Positions 23,757 to 34,452 of a DNA stretch of 64,000 bases are shown piece after piece. The translations under genes and the position numbers were made by a program. This DNA comes from Paralithodes platypus (lineage: Eukaryota; Arthropoda; Malacostraca; Decapoda; Lithodidae): assembly GCA_032716605.1 (NCBI GenBank), contig CM064485.1, positions 34,077,722 to 34,141,721 on the forward strand, written 5' to 3'. The notes below the pieces were generated by a model. It searched no databases and was not told where the DNA came from. It saw only the letters and a program-made list of their open reading frames with translations. The number at the start of each line of letters is the position of its first letter. Position 1 is the stretch's first letter.

Positions 23757-24342
23757 TTAACCCACAGAATCCCAGCGACGCAAACCATGCGTCCTCAATG
23801 TACAGTATGTAACGGTAAACCCCAGCGACGCAAACCATGCGTCCTCAATGTATGTAACGGTAAACCCCAGCGACGCAAACCATGCGTCCTCAATGTATGT
23901 AACGGTAAACCCCAGCGACGCAAACCATGCGTCCTCAATGTATGTAACGGTAAACCCCAGCGACGCAAACCATGCGTCCTGGCCGGTCCGGTCCCAATTA
24001 CTCCGGTTCTATGGCACCTAGAGGGCTCAGATTTGTATGAGAACTGTGTAAGTATCCCACGCAACCTTGACAATGGTTGAACACTCTCAAAGTCCAACCG
24101 CGTGCGCGTGAGCGCGCAAAAACCGGTATTTTGGATGTATTTGCCTTACATTTTTTACTCTTGTAAAATCGACTTTCGGGGGCTCCGTAGGACCATTTTT
24201 TGAGCTTTTTGATCGTTTTTTTGTGGTTTTTCCTTCATTCCTAACCCATTCGCTATTGTTTCTGGAAAAAAAACAACAAAATCAAAACAGCCGGTCCCTG
24301 GTGGTAGATTTATTATTAACTAGCTGGTCCTCAGCGGGTTAA
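23757..24342. mobile_element. TTAA MITE (piggyBac-like), copy 3, with internal minisatellite
   Basis: The element is bounded by TTAA, with a left end TTAACCCACAGAATCCCAGC and a right end that reads inward TTAACCCGCTGAGGACCAGC. Its interior (ACTCTCAAAGTCCAACCGCG, CTTTCGGGGGCTCCGTAGGA, CCTTCATTCCTAACCCATTC) is found reversed in 47694-48144, which is thus the same family. There is no coding region. Confidence 0.75.
23771..23977. repeat. 45-bp minisatellite inside MITE
   Basis: About 4.6 copies of a 45-bp unit starting CCCAGCGACGCAAACCATGC. The first copy has a small insertion (TACAG). The unit is a multiple of three, so both strands show periodic open frames (RRKPC... or HGLRRWGLP...) that are not evidence of a gene. 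The related MITE at 47694-48144 has only single CGTC..GGCGCGTC words at the matching place, so the expansion is local to this copy. Confidence 0.9.
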
Positions 24343-24804
24343 AAACTCATAGTTATCACTGATTTTGTTTTAATATAATTGTTGAAATTGCATCAAGTCA
24401 GAAAAAAACTACTTTTTTATTTCGTCAATATCAATCTTACCTATGATGATTGGATATTTTGAGGGTTTTCCTATGCTAATATATAAAAATGGCCGTTCTT
24501 CTTTATTAAATATAATAATCTGCAGAAGAGGCATTTCTTTTGGTTGAAAATTTACCTAAAATAAACATTTATGGTTACAGCGCCATAGTTATTTTACGTG
24601 TTACAACCAATGGTGCCTATTGTTCTTTCTGTACTGCTAACCCTAAGTTGTGATTGGCAAGGTGATGGGGTGAATGGTGGCAGTAGTATAATCCTGCCAT
24701 TGCTATTGTCAGCGATAGTTTTCTGGTGACCTGTCGATAATTCTAACCTTACCTGATGTGGCGGCTCCATCAGGTGGACCGTTTATTTCCGTCCTTTTCT
24801 ATCT
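24343..24804. other. possible 5' UTR of LINE family D
   Basis: No coding frame. The segment lies between the TTAA MITE and the first codons of LINE D and could be its 5' leader, but I have no second copy to compare. Confidence 0.3.
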
Positions 24805-27755
24805 TTGTTTATGGTTATTCATTACATTTTAGTTAGTTTGCTTTTAATTCTGGCCGGTGATATACATCCTAATCCCGACCCTTTAAATAAATGTTGTAGA
24901 GTATTGTACTCAAATATTCGGGGCCTGAAAGGTAATCTTTATGATCTTTATGTTGCATCAAACAATGTTGACATCATTTGTTGTTCAGAAACTCTTGTTT
25001 CAGAAATGAGACATATTTCAGAACTTCTTATTCCCAATTTTAAGAAACCTATTTTACTTAGACGCAATGCTATTCCTAGGGCCCAAGGAATGTGTCTATA
25101 TATTCGTTCAGGTTTTAATGCCTCTCGTTTGTCCACTCATGAATGTAAATGTCATGAGGTTATTTTATTAAAACTCTCTAGCAGATTTGACAATTTTTAT
25201 ATTATTCACTATTCCGGAATCCTAACCATGAAAACAACATATATGATTGCTTGTTGACTGCTATGGCTAATATCTAATAGTCTGATCGTAAAGCTGCATT
25301 CATCTGTATGGGTGATCTTAATGCACACCATTCGGAGTGGCTTGACTCAGTTTCCCCTACTGATCAACATGGACGCGCTGCTCTGGATTTTGCAAATCTG
25401 TCAGGGTGTGAACAAATTGTTTTAGGTCCGACCCATGTCTCAGGTATTCGTTTAGACCTTGTCATTACAGATGTGCCTGGAGTTGTAGATGTCGACGTAG
25501 TTTCTCCTTTAGGCACCTCTGATCACTCTGCTCTGTCTATTAAACTCCAAACAGGCTTTGTTCTCCAAAATATTTCCTTCTATTGCAAGGTATTCCTTAA
25601 ATCCCAGATAAATTGGCCAGGGATTACTCTAGATGTTGGTAATATTAATTGGCATAATATTTACCATGCACCTTGCCCTGTTGAGGCTCTTAACAATGTC
25701 CTCCTCGATATAGGTAATAGGAGAGTCCCAAGTAAGATTATAAAGACCAGGCTGAGGGATGAAGCCTGGTTCAATGAAGATTGCAGGCAGGCACAGCGGG
25801 TAAAGCAGACTGCATTTCGTTCATGGACACGCTTTCGTATACGGCTTTGCTGGGAGAATTATGTTAGTTTGCGTTTGGATGCCCAGAAAAAATATTCTTT
25901 AGCGGAAGCCGAGTACAACAACCATCTAAAAGCTATTCTGACTGGTGCAACTCAACCACACAAATGGTGGTCAGCTTTGAAAAAGAGTTTGTTTGGTGTT
26001 GATAAGTCTTTGCCACCACTGTGTAAACCGGATTGTTCGGTCACATTTGACCCCTGTGAGAAAGCAAAACTCCTAGCTTCCGTTTTTGAGGGTAAGCAGA
26101 GTGACTTTGAGGTTGCATTACCTCATTCTTATTCTCTTGTACTAAAACTTACATCTTTTGCATTTAGATCTATTGAATTACAAAATCTCTTGAATGATTT
26201 GGATTCTTTTGGGGGTACCGAATCTACTGTTTTTTTCCCTCTATTTTTTTAAAGGGATTAGCAATCTTTTGGCCCCTAAACTTGCTGTTATTTTTAGAAT
26301 TGCAATCCGTCGTGGCATTTTCCCATTATGTTGGCGTTCTGCTAATGTAACGCCTATTCCAAAAGGATCATCTCCCACTTTTCTTCCAGAAAAGTATAGA
26401 CCTATATCCATTACTCCGGTTTTATCAAAGGTCTTTGAACGCCTATTGGCCAAGCGACTCATAGCTTTCACCAATACATTTTATTTGTTGCCTCCAAACC
26501 TGTTTGGGTTTAGGAAGGGCTTAGGTACCTGTGATGCTCTTCTTGTACTCACTCATGATCTCCAGGTTTCATTGGATGCTGGACATGAATCAAGATTAAT
26601 ATCTCTAGATTGTAGTTCTGCTTTTGATCTTGTTAATCATAAGGCTCTATTATTCAAACTCAGTTCCATGGGGATTGGTGGTTCAGTTTTAAATATAATT
26701 TCTACGTTTTTAACTAACAGACAACAACGTGTGGTAGTTCATGGCAATTTTAGTTCTTTTAACATTGTTAAATCTGGTGTACCTCAGGGTAGTGTACTGG
26801 GCCCCTGCTTTTTATCCTTTTTACTAGTGATATATGTTGTGGAGTTTCCTCTAAAATGATTGCTTATGCAGATGATGCCTCATTATATGCACCCATTACT
26901 TCTCCTGCTGAGAGAGATTTGATCGCCAATACTCTGAAAGATGATATACTAAAATTATTAGTTGGTGTGATCATTGGGGTATGAAGCTGAACTCTGCAAA
27001 AACATATAGCCTTTTAATTAGTAGATCTAGGACACCTTTTCCTTTGCATCCTGAAATTAAATATATGATTCTGTAATCAATCAATGTACCAAACTTAGGT
27101 TACTGGGTGTGACTTGATTTAAAACTTACTTTTGAGGCACACTTACGCTCAGTTGCCTCATCTATATCTCAGAAAGTTGGTCTACTACGTAAATGCAAAA
27201 AGATGTATTCAAGTGATGCTATTGTTCGGAACTGTTCTTACTCTTTTATTTTACCCTTCTTTGAGTACTGCTCTCCTGTGTGGCTCTCTGCCGCATTTTC
27301 CAATCTGAGGCTTCTGGATCGTGCTTTTAATCAGATAACGTTTCTGTTGCCTGACCTAGATGTTAACCTTGAACATCGTCGCCTTGTTGGGTCTTTGACT
27401 CTATTTCATAAGATATTTCTTAATGCTGATCATCCATTACATTCTAAAATTCCACTACCTTTTCGGCCTGTTCGTGATACTAGATATTTCTTGGAGTTAA
27501 GTAATCAGGCCTTTGCTCATGTTCATTGTAACACGTCACAATATTCAAGATGTGTTATCCCATCAATCACACAATTTTGGAATACTCTCCCTAATGAAGT
27601 AGTGAATGAGGAGAGCTCCCATGTTTTCAAGATGAGGGTTAACGCCTTTTTAGTTAGCTAGTTATATCTTCCTGGCTATTTGTGCCCCCCACTGATACCC
27701 TTCGGGGTATATAGTCTCACCACGGCTCTTCGGTGGGGCTCACATGTAGCATCTG

Positions 27756-27790
<35 letters not shown>
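24805..27790 (+). pseudogene. LINE family D: endonuclease-RT ORF, near full length, frameshifted
   Basis: This is the most complete retrotransposon copy here. The N-terminus has a hydrophobic stretch followed by GDIHPNPDP (24855-24881), which resembles the leader seen before the endonuclease in many invertebrate LINEs. The apurinic-type endonuclease follows: VLYSNIRGL, CCSETLVSE, GDLNAHHSEW (25311-25340) and SDHSALS near 25520. The RT domain shows KYRPISITPVLSKVFERLL, the LDCSSAFDLVNH box, GVPQGSVLG, and the catalytic YADD at 26864-26875. The C-terminal segment ends with WNTLPNEV and a stop at 27659-27661. Breaks fall near 25255, 26220, 26838 and 27120. The tail is (ATA/TAA)n at 27757-27790. 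Such tails occur in I-like clades, but the clade is unproven. Confidence 0.9.
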
Positions 27791-27792
<2 letters not shown>

Positions 27793-28829
27793 ATCATTTT
27801 TTGTATTCACATAAAACACTATTATCGATAAACAAATGCTGATTACACCTTTGGAAAGAACATGACAAATACTTCTTCTTTCACACACACAAAAATCTAT
27901 TGTCGCAGGGAATATAAATTTATTATGATGAGTTGAACTCCGAAGATTAATTATTTGTATTTAATAATTGGTAAATTTTCTCTAAAATAATTTGATATTT
28001 TGTCATATTATTTTTGGAATATATTATAGTATGGCTTTTCCCTTTTTATTGCATTTAGCAGTGATTTTTGTGGATGGAAACAGAGCAATTACATACATGT
28101 TTGGCCTCCCGGCCTCTCTCCAAGTTGCGCTTGATGGAAGATCCTTGGAAAACAATTTAGTTACACTTAACACATGATATATAAGGTATCTGTAGATTAT
28201 ATTCTCCACAATCACCCTTGATATTGTATGTTATTTGTTGCCCAAGCAAAAGGTTACTTAATTTCTTACAACATCAGAATTATATATTTTGTATTTATTT
28301 GCAGTTCATTACCAAGGATTGATAGCTTTATATATATTTGCAGTTCATTACCAAGGATTGATAGCTTTATATATATTTGCAGTTCATTACCAAGGATTGA
28401 TAGCTTTATATATATTTAGCACAGTTTCCAGTGTCAATATTGTTTCGTTTATATTTTTGTTCTTACTTATCTCAATATGTGAATCTTAATATATTAATCA
28501 TCATTTGAAGTTACTACTGTATATCATGAACACATTTTAATTACCATCTTAATGTATCTCCCTTGGTGTGATAGTGTAGGTTACTATCCTGTTGCTTGTA
28601 GAGCTGTAGTAGATATATCGCCGCCACCATCCAGTACCTTAAATACTTTACAGGTAATGACAAAATATATAATCAGGAACCAGCCACTTCTTTATAAATA
28701 CTGTACAGAAACAAATCATGATATAAGAACGATGCATTACAGGAACAAAGTAAGAGTAGGTATGTAGAGTTCTATATGTGTTGAGTAACAAGTTACTCTT
28801 CTAGAACATGTGAAACGCGTCGTATATCC
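27791..28829. other. no gene; 39-bp triplicate
   Basis: Three tandem copies of a 39-bp unit (GCAGTTCATTACCAAGGATT...TATATATTT) lie at 28302-28419. Otherwise the stretch is AT-rich with no recognisable feature. Confidence 0.5.
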
Positions 28830-29030
28830 TGTATCATCATGTACATTAATGTAACCCTGTACCACCATGAATTTTGCTAATCTCATTCATCTACTTCCTG
28901 CCACCCAGCGAAAACTCATCAGAGACCTGGAAACTTTGAATAATAAAATTTCCAACGCAGAAATTGCCATTTCTTTCAACCTCGTATGTATTAAAGAAAA
29001 TGTATTACCTGGCTTTACTAACATATATAT
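28830..29030 (+). pseudogene. possible N-terminal fragment of a Penelope-like element
   Basis: From 28867 a frame of about 55 codons reads through TQRKLIRDLETLNNKISNAE and a segment ending CIKENVLPGFTN before it runs into a (TA)n tract. A helical stretch followed by a C..ENVLP.F-type motif resembles, from memory, the N-terminal region of Penelope-like retroelement ORFs. Just upstream, GAAACGCGTC (about 28813) resembles the 3' core of the hammerhead ribozymes these elements carry, but the CTGATGA half was not found nearby. The rest of the element is missing. This is a weak call; a host exon or chance frame is possible. Confidence 0.3.
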
Positions 29031-29038
29031 ATATATAC

Positions 29039-29041
<3 letters not shown>

Positions 29042-29114
<73 letters not shown>

Positions 29115-29117
29115 TGT
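29042..29117. repeat. (TA)n microsatellite
   Basis: A run of about 35 TA units, followed by a T run at 29125-29138. Confidence 0.95.
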
Positions 29118-29439
29118 ATATATTTTTTTTTTTTTTTTAAAGTATAACATGTAACACCAATACATTTTGATGTTCGGATTTACCCTAGAGTAATCATATT
29201 TTGTATATTATTACAGTATTTTTGACAGTTATGTCATGTCTCCGAATTCATAAGTATGACAACAGTAGGCTATATATACAAAATAGAACAATACAATAGC
29301 TATGATTGGTGATATTTACTATGACTTGAGTTAAGGTGGAGGGGTTATTTATTAGTCGATATATTTAAGTATTTATTATTTTAATAGTTTCCTCCCCAAA
29401 CCTCCTTTAAGATTATAAAAATATCGCTAAAAAGGGCGT

Positions 29440-29690
29440 CTAGATAAATGTTTACATGTTTCGGCAGGAAAATGTCCCGGCCGAAGGTCGGTTCCTCCTA
29501 AATTATAGGTTCGCTATTAATAGCTCGCCAGGAAAAAATATATATATACCTAAATGGGACGAAAGGTCTTAATATTGACAAATAAGTGGAGTGAAATGTC
29601 TTACAATCGTCAAACTAATGGGCTGAACGTATTAAAATCTGAAAACTAATGGGGCTAAGCATGAGGGAGACGCTGGGCCAGAAAACTCAA
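29440..29690 (-). repeat. repeat R fragment, minus orientation
   Basis: This is the reverse complement of the 5' part of repeat R (39170-39430). Shared blocks are CCGGCCGAAGG-CGGTT, GCTCGCCAGGA, CTAAATGG-ACGAAAGGTCTTAA and the AATGGGGCTA..CATGAGGGAGA end. Confidence 0.65.
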
Positions 29691-29817
29691 CCCTCTCACC
29701 TTAATCCAAATGATATTCAAGCTGGTAATTTCCTTCCTATCCTTACAGACATTTGTGTGTGTGTCAGATACCCAGGTTTATGGCCGCTTTATATTGTTCT
29801 ATGTACCTTACTTTGGT

Positions 29818-30672
29818 TTAGTTATTATTATTATTATTATAGAAGCTGTCTAAGCCTCCCAACAGGGTGCAGATACACCTATAAAAGATGAATCCCCACA
29901 AAATACCCGTAAGTACTGGAGAGAGACTAAGACAACTAAGAAAAAGGAAAAGGGCTACAGTAGTTAGAGAGCACAGAAGAAAAGATCAGTTTGTCAATTA
30001 AAACACCATTCTAAAAAGAATAAAAGCAAATCATGATTAACAATTTTTGTTACTGCTGTAATAAAACATTAACTCTGGACTTAAAAGCTGAGATATGGGT
30101 TGACTGTACAACCTCGTTTGGCAAATGATTCCAAAAGTGAATCACTGAAGGAATAAAACACCGAGAAAACTGAGATGTAGAAACATTAATTGGAGTCATG
30201 GCAAGGTCATTAAGACTCCTCGTAAATCTTGTTGCGCGAATTGGAATAAAAGGTTCTGGTAAAACACTATGCAATGGATGCTGAGTATTGTTAAAATGTT
30301 TAAACAAAAGACTAAGGGCACCAACCCGACGCCGATGATGAAGATCAAGAGATAGAGCAGGGAGAATAAATTAATAGAATTAAGAGCTTTATCAAGCAAT
30401 TTCAAATGACAGTCAGCAGCCGAGTTCCAAACAGGAGAGCAATACTCAAAATGAGGCAAAATAAAAGCATATATTTTTTTTATTACTGTGGTTTCACAAG
30501 CGCATGTTTTGTAACACTTGCGAAGTAAACCAATCTTTTGAACAATAGTAGAAGACAATGAACGAATATGCTTCTCAAATGTCAACTTAGGATCGAGAGT
30601 CACTCTAAGCAATGTTACATATTCAAAATAATAAGAGTGAATATAATGATAGTAATAAATAATGAATGTCAT
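29818..30672 (-). pseudogene. LINE D-like RT C-terminus, minus strand
   Basis: On the minus strand, the frame from 30672 encodes VTLDPKLTFEKHIRSLSSTI, then KIGLLRKCYKTC and an ILPHFEYCSPVWNSAADCHL segment. After a frameshift the frame at 30307-30050 gives HPLHSVLPEPF, then TSQFSRCFIPSVIHFWNHLP and a stop. These blocks align in order with the C-terminus of LINE D at 27120-27660, but the sequences differ enough to be a separate subfamily. A (TTA)n tract at 29822-29840 would be its (TAA)n tail. The endonuclease and catalytic RT parts are absent, as expected for a 5'-truncated insertion. Confidence 0.8.
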
Positions 30673-30864
30673 AGGTTATACTTTGTTCTGACTAACCATC
30701 TTGTTTCGACCACTAAGAAAATGCGGCCACGGTTGACTTTATACCATGGATATTTTATTTTGGATACGACCAGGTTACAAACGCAGGAACGATTATCAGG
30801 AGCAAGGAGTAATGTACACGAACATCAAGAACGGGGAAGGCATACAGATAGAACACGACTTGCA

Positions 30865-31187
30865 TATGGTTGACTATGAGTATAATAATTATGGTTGACT
30901 ATGAGTATAATAATTATGGTTGACTATGAGTATAATAATTATGGTTGACTATGAGTATAATAATTATGGTTGACTATGAGTATAATAATTATGGTTGACT
31001 ATGAGTAATAATTATGGTTGACTATGAGTATAATAATTATGGTTGACTATGAGTATAATAATTATGGTTGACTATGAGTATAATAATTATGGTTGACTAT
31101 GAGTATAATAATTATGGTTGACTATGAGTATAATAATTATGGTTGACTATGAGTATAATAATTATGGTTGACTATGAGTATAATAAT
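30865..31187. repeat. 25-bp minisatellite
   Basis: About 13 nearly perfect copies of TATGGTTGACTATGAGTATA + ATAAT. One unit near 31005 lacks three bases (TAT). The near identity of units indicates recent expansion. Confidence 0.95.
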
Positions 31188-31454
31188 TTGAGTGGTTGAT
31201 TCAACATACTCTAGTCAATTGAATACAGTTATATAACACTAGCCTAACACTTACATATTGAGGTGATTTACTTTTATATCACTTCGATTATACAACCAAA
31301 ACATGTTCGTGCTGTGGTATAATTTCCATTACATGCTATATTTACTTTCATTATGAACTAATTTTACAATCAAAATCATTAGTGTTATACAAATTGGATT
31401 GATTAATATTGTTATTAACAACAATAACCACCAAATGAAATTCATGAAAGCATA
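31188..31454. other. no gene; probable SINE body
   Basis: AT-rich flank. The part next to the tRNA-like head (31380-31454) may be SINE body. Confidence 0.3.
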
Positions 31455-31529
31455 TGATCCTCCGGGGATTCGAACCCACGACGCCACATACAGAACTTAT
31501 ACGCTCTAGCCATTATACCACCAAGACCA
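31455..31529 (-). mobile_element. tRNA-like SINE head, SINE-1 minus copy
   Basis: On the minus strand this 75-nt block begins TGGTCTTGGTGGTATAATGG and ends AGGATCA. It has an A box TGGTATAATGG and a perfect B box GGTTCGAATCC. The seven-pair acceptor stem can form with wobbles, but the T stem is only partly paired and the position before the anticodon is not U. I therefore read it as a SINE head rather than a working tRNA. The same head with the same GGATCATATGCTTTCAT continuation occurs at 52500-52585. Confidence 0.65.
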
Positions 31530-32373
31530 TTCAAGTTTAAATACCAGACCACAATAAATATCCATGTATCGAATACTGGATATCAATATAATTATGTAAC
31601 CAAACTCAACTGCACTATGAATAGCGTAATTTGTATGCGAGAAAGGGAAAAAACAATGATTGAAGCATAAATCGCAAAGGATCCAGCCTCATTAATTAAG
31701 TGTTCCTTTACCTATAGATACACATCTGTTAATGTCGTTCTTAACACCAATAAACCCCAAATTAAATTAGTACAACTTTGAATAACATTTTGGAGAGGAG
31801 AGAAAGAGGGAGAGATATCACAAATTGAATTAAATCAAAACAAATTGTTCTATAAACAAATACCAACATAACTAATCTGAATAGTATTATGTTGAAGAAA
31901 ATGCTATCTACATTACCGGCATATAACGCACAGGTAATATATGTTATGAAATACTTAACCATCAACTAGGTGAATCTCTCTATTGTATATTTTCGTTGAA
32001 AACAAAAACAAATCTGTATGTGAATATTGCTTTCCTTAATACTGTGCATTTATATCTGTACTAGCATTAACACAGAAACATATAATTGGTACAGAGAAAA
32101 TTATGCAGTCTAACTACCAATGTATTTATTTTTTACTCTCGCTCATTCTCACTCTTTCAGATTAACTCAAGGCCTGCACTATCCATCCGGAAGGTTTTAC
32201 TGGGCAAATGGGCGGTGAAATGGAAGCAATATGGGATTAAGTGGTATGTCTCCTTACCACCACCTGTTTTCCTCCTCTTACATGTGTCTCTCTCTACCCC
32301 CCCCCCTCCCCCTCCTTCCTTCTCCCCTCACTTCTCCCTTCTCATTTATCCAATACCTTCCCTCCCCCACTCC
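31530..32373. other. no recognisable gene
   Basis: AT-rich up to about 32240, then a C/T-rich stretch (32270-32370). No feature is supported. Confidence 0.4.
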
Positions 32374-32861
32374 TTAACACCTTACGAGAGGCCTATGCGG
32401 TTTATTTATATGTACCGCCCAGCGGGGTGTTTTTAGCCAAAATAGGGCTGTTTACGTGATCATTTTCATGCCTAAATAAGACCCAGAACGTAAAACAAGT
32501 ACCTATCCCTGAAAGGGCATAAACAGAGCTTTCGAATGACACCATAACGATCCTTTTATGATGGCTAGTTTTCTTGCAATAACCGTGCAACGCGAGTGCA
32601 AAAAGCATGTAATTAGCCACTTTCCCGATACAATTCCTTATATAGCGAGTGAGAGAGGGAGGAGGGAGCTGGGATTCGTGTCAGTATGTTCGCCGCGGTG
32701 GTCTGGAGCAGTCATACGCTCGCTACTCTCCTGCCACCACTTGTCTCTCTCTCTCAGCAACATTACGTGCTGAAATTGCCACTCGAGTTATGTCGAGCGC
32801 CGCCACATAGTCCAGCTTTATTTAACTCGACTTATGTGGTGAGCCGCTAATTAAGGGTTAA
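32374..32861. mobile_element. TTAA MITE (piggyBac-like), copy 4
   Basis: Bounded by TTAACACCTTACGAGAGGCC on the left and, reading inward, TTAACCCTTAATTAGCGGC on the right. The interior aligns with 3927-4369 throughout. Both ends also resemble the short element at 56172-56303 (TTAACCCTTAAAGAGCGGC). Confidence 0.65.
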
Positions 32862-34057
32862 ACATCGTTTCTCCCACCTCAAATACATTTAGTCGCCCTC
32901 CTGTACTCTCCCACTACCCTCCTCCTCCCTCACGCAGGCATGAGACTGGTTCAGAGTCTCCCGTATCTCTCGAGATGTCCAGAGATCACATATATGTTCC
33001 AAGTACTCCCACCTCCGTCCCCAACCCTCCCATCACAAATATAGTGTTTCACACTGGATATTTCCTCTTTACAACTATTTTCCATGTTCTTCAATGTTCA
33101 CATGCCCATTATACAAATAAAATATACGCATATGAAGCAGTAATATTGCTTTATATGGTAAATATATCAAATTTTGTTCGAACTGCCCTTGAAAGACATT
33201 TCACAAGCAGCACTTTAAAAAAAAATCTGTCGAAGTTACAGAGTTAATAAACTGACAATTGTTTCACACTTAAGAAATCTGTTCAGTACGCCAAATTAAC
33301 TTTGCGTAAGCAGACTAATATCACGCATACAGTCCGACCTGTATGCTGTGCACCAACAGTCAGCTAGTCCGTCATTGTCGGTCTGCCTGTACGGAAAATC
33401 CTCCTTTCTCAAAATGTCATAGGCACATCTAGTTAGTCAATGGAACGGTCAGTCAAAAATATTTTTTTTATCATTATTCTACGCAAAGGTCAAGATCAAA
33501 TGTAAAACTTTCAATTACGGTCACTATTGCATATTTGTTAGTGTTTATTCAAATATATTCATTTTCACTATATTAGTTGCTAGTAATATAAATATTATAT
33601 CTACCAGATCTGATATCTATATTCTAAAAAGAAAGATCAAGGTCAACTGTCATAATGCAATTGATAGTAGTATTTCCGATAATCGCACATGGATGTTCAT
33701 CAAATTTCACAGTTATATCTGGTTGGTTTATGCAAACATCAATCAAGATAAAACAGGTCAAAGGTCAAAGTCAAAGAATTCGGTCAATATTACATAGTTT
33801 TAAGTTTGTCCCCAAATATCAATACTATATATAATACTAGTTAATGTTAGTATTACATGTTATACTTGCGTTTGTATACAGGAAACATTAATACTACTCT
33901 CATATACTGTAGGTATAAGTAATATACTTGCAGTGGAAACAGTAATGCACATGTTTATTAGAGGGCATCTGTAAACCCCTCTACAGAATTAGAATTCTGC
34001 TTAGAATTCATATCCAGTTTAAGACCGACTTCCTTTTACCGAGATCAGAGCTGTGTC
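32862..34057. other. no gene; degenerate tandem segments
   Basis: Between about 33478 and 33850, three loosely similar 130-140 bp segments each carry an AAGGTCAA-type block (33487, 33637, 33755). The last contains a perfect direct repeat AGGTCA-A-AGGTCA (33755-33767). The rest is unassigned. Confidence 0.4.
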
Positions 34058-34161
34058 AAATAATGAGTTGTGTCCTGTTTGTGTTATCACTAGAGTTTGG
34101 TTTGACCGGAAATAATGAGTTGTGTCCTGTTTGTGTTATCACTAGAGTTTGGTTTGACCGG
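34058..34161. repeat. 52-bp direct duplication
   Basis: Two adjacent identical copies of a 52-bp segment beginning AAATAATGAGTTGTGTCCTG. Confidence 0.95.
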
Positions 34162-34348
34162 AAATGTTGTTAAAGTCAGACTAGAAAAACTGAATAAAAA
34201 ATCCATCATTCTTAACAGCATTATCACATGTCGTATACAGATTATATATCAGAGATATATATGACAATTTCTAAAACCGTGGGGTGTATGGTTACACAAT
34301 TTGTATATAATAAAATAGGGATCTAAGAAATAAGGAAAATAGGTATAT

Positions 34349-34367
34349 ACTGTATATACAGTATATA

Positions 34368-34448
<81 letters not shown>

Positions 34449-34452
34449 ATAT
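34349..34452. repeat. (TA)n microsatellite at LINE B 3' end
   Basis: TATACTGTATATACAG-type palindromic units lead into about 35 TA units, ending against the A-rich tail of the minus-strand LINE B. Confidence 0.9.

Noticed and set aside
31455..31529. Functional tRNA gene (also 52500-52572 and 38284-38351)
   Set aside because: B boxes are good but T or anticodon stems are incomplete, and each head continues into a repeated body, so they are SINE heads.
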